64,000 nt of DNA from Bolinopsis microptera (lineage: Eukaryota > Ctenophora > Tentaculata > Lobata > Bolinopsidae). The stretch's first letter is position 1. Each line of letters begins with the position of its first letter. This document shows positions 58,173-64,000 of the stretch, piece by piece. The stretch lies in the NCBI RefSeq assembly GCF_026151205.1, contig NC_087076.1, positions 6,500,902-6,564,901 of the forward strand. Direction: 5' to 3'. The position numbers were made by a program, and so were the translations under genes. Under the pieces are notes generated by a model that saw nothing but the letters and a program-made list of their open reading frames with translations, made no database searches and was not told where the DNA came from.

Positions 58173-60341
58173 GTATGTCCCCACACGTGCAGACTGCAGA
58201 TCACCGGGTCTGAAGTGGAGACAACTTGTTTAGAGCCTGATCTTCCTTATCTTCTATCAGCTCGATTAGTGATCAGATAGGTCACAGTTTGATAAGAATT
58301 CCCAACTATGATTACTTCCTGCACTGCAAGGACTACGATTTCTATTAGCTGAACATCTACCGATATAAGAAATAAGAATTAACGCTATACTGTAAGTGTA
58401 AACACTACTTTTCACGAAACACTTTGCCTTAGAAGTGAGAACTGTATCATTCGCTTGTTATCACCAGATTAACCGTAACAAATACTGTAGACTCGGCCTC
58501 TTAATACGCATTCTTTTCAATATTTTATTTTACCCACGACTTATATATTAAGATATCCAGTACATTTAACTTAGTGCCCATTGTATATGATAACTGTTTC
58601 AATTCGCCGAGTATAACACCATGCCATAATAGATGATAACCGTCCTCAGACTTACCAGACAAAGATCAGCATTATTGTCTCAGGAAGGGCTATTGTATCC
58701 GTTTACTAAAGACTAAAGCACAATTAAAATTCCATGGTAGAGTTTATTGGCATTGTGCGGACCGCAAGCTGTAACCACTGCTATTCTCACCTGTTCAGGC
58801 TGCGACTTCGCTCCTCCGTTCTCGTTTTTTTGGTTGGATTTTATTGACACTTGGTATTTTCATTTTTGTGTCGTCTCACTTTATTGAGACGCTAAATTGC
58901 CCTGAAAATTTGACACATTTTACTGATGTAAAAGTAGGCTAGGATCAACTATATGTTAACTTGTGAGTTTTCTTCAGGTTGTAGTTTTAAGCTATTGATA
59001 GGGATATGTATCGTACACATTCCAAAACAGCGACGGCGCGATAAAATTGTTCGGCCGCCGCGTATTGTAAGGTCCAGGTCCTCTGATCAGAATAAACTTG
59101 AGGAATTGAGCGGCAGCAGTCTTACACACATATATGCATGTGCCCAAAATGTACTCCACGCCAATAAACTGATAAATTCCTGAAATACCAACAGTTGTTA
59201 ACTTTAAGATAAAGAACAATAGACTTCCATACATCGTGCCCACTTTAAGATCGATCTCCTCAGCGCCAGTTATCATTTCTTGATGATGTTTTCGGTGTTG
59301 TACATTTTTTATTGCCGTGGTGGCGTGCGATATAGTCAATTCTGGCCTTGCACTTTCGCTTCCTTGCGAGATTTGTATTACTTAAAGTTGTACTCAAATC
59401 ATAACTTTTTGCTGAGTAAGCGTACGTATTATAATAGGAAAGTAAAGAAGTTTTGAACTTGACTGATGACGACACAACATGACAGATCCCTCTGATTGGG
59501 TGGTTACCCAAAATCTTCCCATTTAAGATGTACTACAAATCTTATACTATTATACTTGAGCGATGCACTTGTAGTGCACGGGTCCCGCGTCAAGCTCTAT
59601 AGTATCACAACTTGAGTGGCCTCCTCTTCTCAATTTAGAATAACACCGTAACACCACTGCCGGGTGGCGTCATCTCGCCCCGCGTTTATTTTCAGCCACA
59701 TAATTATACCACGTCACGTGGCTTGATAAAGGGTGATTATTGGTCTGGTTAGCGCGGCATTACAGCCCATTATTATAGTTCAGGGAATTTATTACCTGTA
59801 TATCGCCGCATGTACATGAGTCCAGTTCACTCGCCGTTTACGTTTTACATGGTTTCTCTCTTCTCTTTTTCCCGCCTTCCTGACTTTTAGCATCGACTGT
59901 AACAGCAAGTTCACTTAACTTTTCAGTCGCTGTCTTTCTTAATAGGATTTTAAAAGCTTGTTAATAATATGATTTTAACTTCTAGTTTTTCTCTTTGTTA
60001 CTAATTATTTGCTCCAATGAGTTTCAGTTTCGTCATAGCATGTCAATGCTCATTGCTCACTGCTCGGAAGACCTACTGTTTTCTTGCTGTCAGTTTCGAT
60101 TTCTGGGAATTCCAATTTCTATTTGTAATTATCAAATCTCTATCTGAGCTACGTCAATAAATTCACCCGTCGTTTCATGGCTTGTTCCGATAAAAAAGGA
60201 ACATGTGTCATTATCATGAAACCAGTTTCCCGTAGGTTGTCTCCAACTTCAAAGAGCAAATTATACGTTTCTCTACCAGATGTAATTTAGATCTGGCAAT
60301 ATTTGACAGCTAGTTTCTACGACCCAGACACCTTGCACTCG
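58173..60341. other. Gene-free stretch
   Basis: No supported exon. One CACGTG (near 59716) and AT-rich filler. Confidence 0.4.
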
Positions 60342-60391
60342 GATCGGAAGGGTATTATAACCTCATGATCGGTTATAATACCCTTCCGATC
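60342..60391. repeat. Perfect 21-bp inverted repeat with 8-bp loop
   Basis: GATCGGAAGGGTATTATAAC-C, loop TCATGATC, then its exact reverse complement. No mismatch. Confidence 0.95.
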
Positions 60392-60827
60392 ATCCAAGTT
60401 TCAGCTGCCTCAATGATAAAGTTATACGAGGGTTACGGCATTCAATAAAAGTTATTAGCTGAGGGTTGTATAAGTGACTGCAGATATCAGGATCGTCACT
60501 TTACTGGCTGTCTGTTCTCCATTAGCTCGTGTTTCTAGTTGGTAACTAATAGTTTGAGATTAGGTATTAAACGTATACGACTTACAAGTGTGTTTCTAAT
60601 GTATTGGATCAATCCGATCCTTATTCCTTAGTGAATCCGCTTCCTTCAAAATATAACCTTATATTTTGCAAGTTCAAACTTCAAAGAGTACCGATTGTCG
60701 GAATACACGCATCTTTCCTACTCAGAATTCATTCCTTATAGAGTAATAGGATAAGTTGAGGACTATATTTCATCTATACAACCAGAAAGAATACTGTTTT
60801 GTATACCATATCGGTTCAATTGTTGAA

Positions 60828-60955
60828 CTATTGTACTGTTCAACTGCTGAACCCTTATACCGTTCAATTGTTGAACCCTTATACCGTTCAACTGTTGAAC
60901 TCTTGTACTGTTAAATTGTTGAACCCTTGTACTGTTCAACTGCTGAATTGTTGGA
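60828..60955. repeat. 24-25 bp palindromic-unit minisatellite, about 5 copies
   Basis: Units of TTGTTGAACCCTTATACCGT-TCAA; each junction makes GTTCAATTGTTGAAC-like palindromes. Frames on both strands are repeat artefacts. Confidence 0.9.
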
Positions 60956-61406
60956 TGGTTCACGACAGTGTCCATTGTTAACACACTCTTCTTGCAATAG
61001 TAATTATTCCCTTAGTCCCATACATGCTATAATCGATTATTATTCGGACAAAATAGTAATTTCTGGACTCTGGTTGACTTCACACTGTTACCAGCTATTT
61101 TCTTACTGGTCGTTTGAAGAGATGTAGATTGTAGTGTGCTGGTATTGGTGGAAGTATTGCCTTATCGTTCATGTTTTCATTTCTGGAGAGCATATTCTTA
61201 TATTTGCTTGTTGATCAAACAATTCCTAACTTCACTACCAAGTATACCAGTACAGTATCTATTGTTATACTCTGAAACTGTATAGTTTTACTGTACACGA
61301 CTAGTTACCTGCATTTACCAACTACAGGTAGCCGGCACCAGTAACATTACGTAAACTGCAACATTGTTTATTGTCTGTACAGGAAACGTATCACACCACT
61401 CATCAT
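60956..61406. other. Gene-free stretch
   Basis: No feature seen. Confidence 0.4.
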
Positions 61407-61824
61407 CACGTGACTCATGATCACGTGACAGGTGTGTGAAGTGCGCTGGTTACCGTGGCAACGCTGACAACCTGTCAAGCCCGTTAAACGGTAACTGGGT
61501 TAACAAGCTGGTGTTTGTAGACCACGTGACTACGGCTTGTTACCTATAGCAACGTGTAACATGCGCACACAGCACACGTGTACCCGTGTACAGGAAGTAA
61601 GCATACAGGGTACACTGGTACACTAATGAGCTAAGCGTCCCATTTAGTGAACATTAGCGTTAAGGTCCAGGGTTCTTAGTGATAACAAAAAGATTGCTCC
61701 CCACAGTCCCGGGTCACCATTGGTTGCCTGGTCACACACGTGATTCGTCACGTGATTTGTTGTATTGTAGCTAAAACAGGTTAAATTGAATAGCAGTAGT
61801 GGGTGCATTAGCGCATGTCACGTG
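61407..61824. promoter_or_regulatory. Cluster of seven CACGTG E-boxes
   Basis: CACGTG occurs at 61407, 61422, 61523, 61575, 61737, 61749 and 61819. Several are TCACGTGA or GTCACGTG. The surroundings are not a simple tandem repeat. The density suggests a bHLH-Zip-bound promoter or enhancer; no promoter is proven. A donor-like GGGTGAGTTA at about 62128 could end a downstream first exon. Confidence 0.5.
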
Positions 61825-64000
61825 TCTTCATCCTCTCCTGTGGTTGGCTGGTTTGTCATGCCGTTTGCTCTTCGTGCAGCACTAATTGTCTGCCTGGTTT
61901 CGTTCACCCGCTCTATTCTGCTTCAGTTCACCTCTGTTTTCCCTGAGGTATAATCCCCATAACCCCAACACGGATATCTCCTTGCCCAAGTTTCCTCGTA
62001 CCCGGTGTGGTCGAACAACAGGAATCACCACGAGCTTGAAGCTCTGTCAACACCGACCGAGCTGTCCGAAAAGAGTTTGTAATTGTAGGCTCAGGAAAGA
62101 GTTCCGGTCATGTTCGCAGTCTGTTTTAGGGTGAGTTAACACCGTTTTCTGCTTTCTAATCTGCTAAATTCTTCGTAAAAGTCGCCCGCTGCCAATCAAA
62201 TACATTCTCACCCCAATCCGCGTTTTGTTCCGTAAGAAGCACTAACAATTTCCTACGTAACACCACACCGGGTGAGTAAAGATGACGTCGTTCTAATCAT
62301 TATATTGAAGAACAGTTCAACAGTAGTAACAGTTGACCGTGGTTATGTGTGTGCGTGTGGATTTAATGACCTAAGTGGAGTCACTATTTGTACGGAGACA
62401 GTTAATGAGGACTCGTCTTTACATTTCGCAATCCTCATCTCTGGTTTGGCCGCGGCTCTCCGCTCTTTGTATTACAATTACAATTTACTATTCTTTAGCA
62501 TTGCTTTGTGTCGTCCATTATTATAGTAAGCCTCGGCATATCTGACATTCCAAAGTTCTTGAATCTTCAAGAATCCGCCCAATCGGAGAATCTGAATTGT
62601 GCCTTATCTACAAGTGTAAAAGATAAGATAAGAAGATAAAAGAGCTGATATTCCTGTAAAAGAGATATTCCTGTTGCAACTGTTTTGTGATGTGTGAGCT
62701 GTGTGAGCTCTGCGCCCATATCCAGGTAACCGTTTATTGACCAATCAGATTCAGTGTTACTGATCACGTGACTAAAACCGACCAATCACAGATCGGCAGG
62801 CATCCTAGCGACTGACCAACTGTAACCCTTGTTTTTTACTAAACAATGAACTATCCATGAAGTTACATGTTAAATTTGTTAAAGTTTGTGCTTTGAAGTT
62901 TTTGATACTGTTTCGACTGTTTAAAAGCACCTTCAAGTTACAGTACACTTCAGAACAGTAACTGTTATTTCACATTTCACACTTTGCTTTTAAAGCAACA
63001 GTTAGCTGTATTGTGTGCCTTATAGCTAGCCCTGTACGCTGCTAAATGGAGTACCATTCAGGATATTCTTTTTACTAAGTTACTAGTATTTTGATGTTTC
63101 ATTAGTAGGAGAGCCTACTTTATTCTTGCTGTTATTATTTATGTCATAAAGTAGGGTATCATTATCATGCGTCCTGTAGTAGTGTATTTCATGGACAGTT
63201 CCTTCATATTGCTCACTGTCCACCTCAATATCCACCTCGTAATTGCTCTATTTGTGTACTGCTGGTGTAACGAGAGTGTGTGCTGAATAATGCACTAAGT
63301 GTAACATTCATTAACTAATTAGTCGAGAGATAAACCTTCTAATTGCCGTCTGGATCCATCTAATGATTCCCTCACCGACCTCCGTTTTTCCTAATTTCTC
63401 TGCCAGATACCGCAGAGCAACTGTTTCTTTCCTAGACCACAGCTTGAGTCAGATGTTGTGTATTTCTTTCTCACTTTCTGAACATATACTAGCCTCTTGT
63501 CTGCTATTCGTCAGTGGGAACGCCAAATCAGTGCTAAATGACGTTTCGTGTGTACTTGTGGTAATCGTGGATTAGCATAAGGGTGTATTGAGGGCCAGAA
63601 CAAAGGGTTGCCATTAGATAGGGGCCTAGAAAACGGGGGCCCTTCTCAATTACGTAATTAGCGAGGTAATTATACTCAAATAGGGAAGGCAGCAGATTGT
63701 GAGAGGAAGTTCTGGAATAATGGCGGGAATGAGGGGCGTCCGCTCAGGAACATGTGCTGCTATATTCCGCTCCATTTAGAGTATAGACGTGTTCCAATAT
63801 GTGTGATGTAGATTATAGCCCCCCCCCCCCCCCCCCCCTAGCAGACGCCCTTTTAGTCTCCAGTGTGTCTCTACAGAGCTCAATCAGCTCTTCATTGTTG
63901 TGCTGATTATAGGGTTAAATATTGCAGGTGGTTAAATATCAGAGAATGTTACCGATATTGGGTTGTACAAATGTTGCCAAACAGTCTCGTATGTTACTGT
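61825..64000. other. Gene-free stretch to the window end
   Basis: A possible 5' exon ending near 62130, a tandem AAAGAGATATTCCTGT-like duplication near 62644-62672, and a C20 tract at 63819-63838. No coding gene could be supported. Confidence 0.4.
63819..63838 (+). repeat. C20 tract
   Basis: About 20 consecutive C. Confidence 0.9.

Overview
The window looks like nuclear DNA from an AT-rich invertebrate metazoan. Its protein genes are split by short GT-AG introns, it has class A GPCR-type receptors, an LRMDA-type leucine-rich-repeat gene, vertebrate-style TTAGGG-like motifs inside a satellite, non-LTR retrotransposons, a tRNA-derived SINE, MITEs and many minisatellites. No rRNA, free-standing tRNA, bacterial operon or CRISPR is visible. 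The phylum cannot be fixed from the sequence; a cnidarian or another early-branching or marine invertebrate is a guess.

Layout. 0-2.6 kb: two divergent, paralogous seven-transmembrane receptor-like genes with conserved intron positions, sharing a 441-bp spacer. 3.1-3.8 kb: an intronless gene for a small UBA-like/Regnase-N-like protein. 4.0-9.5 kb: a transposon nest with a TA-flanked MITE inside a duplicated unit and a 4.3-kb fold-back element with very long inverted arms, one arm interrupted by a 5'-truncated LINE with an 8-bp target duplication. 10.5 kb: a 20-bp minisatellite. 11.2-12.9 kb: a complete six-exon LRMDA orthologue. 14.2-14.7 kb: a 33-bp minisatellite. 17-19.1 kb: small coding remnants, including an orphan exon resembling GH38 alpha-mannosidases, a G20 tract and a perfect hairpin.

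19.3-28.2 kb: two direct copies of a ~3.7-3.9 kb segment with a broken envelope-like glycoprotein gene of a retroelement, decayed RT and small ORFs. The copies are separated by a LINE fragment encoding a restriction-like endonuclease C-terminus. Copies of a 71-92 bp hAT-like MITE, with 8-bp target duplications, lie here and at 33.6 kb. 28.8-31.0 kb: an intronless class A GPCR (minus strand) whose C-terminal tail contains about 18 copies of a 14-residue minisatellite-encoded repeat. 32.7-33.2 kb: a Harbinger-like MITE.

33.7-64 kb is gene-poor and T-rich on the plus strand. It holds a 3.77-kb, ~74-copy 51-bp satellite that is open in one frame, several smaller repeats, a SINE with target duplication, CACGTG clusters, and at least three exons (49.9-55.1 kb) of an unrecognised Cys-rich/Pro-rich protein that probably continues to the right.

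The genes do not form a common pathway. The themes are receptor genes, very active small transposons, and minisatellites whose units are multiples of three and either lie within or mimic coding sequence. All exon models are read by eye from splice sites and reading frame; no database search was possible.
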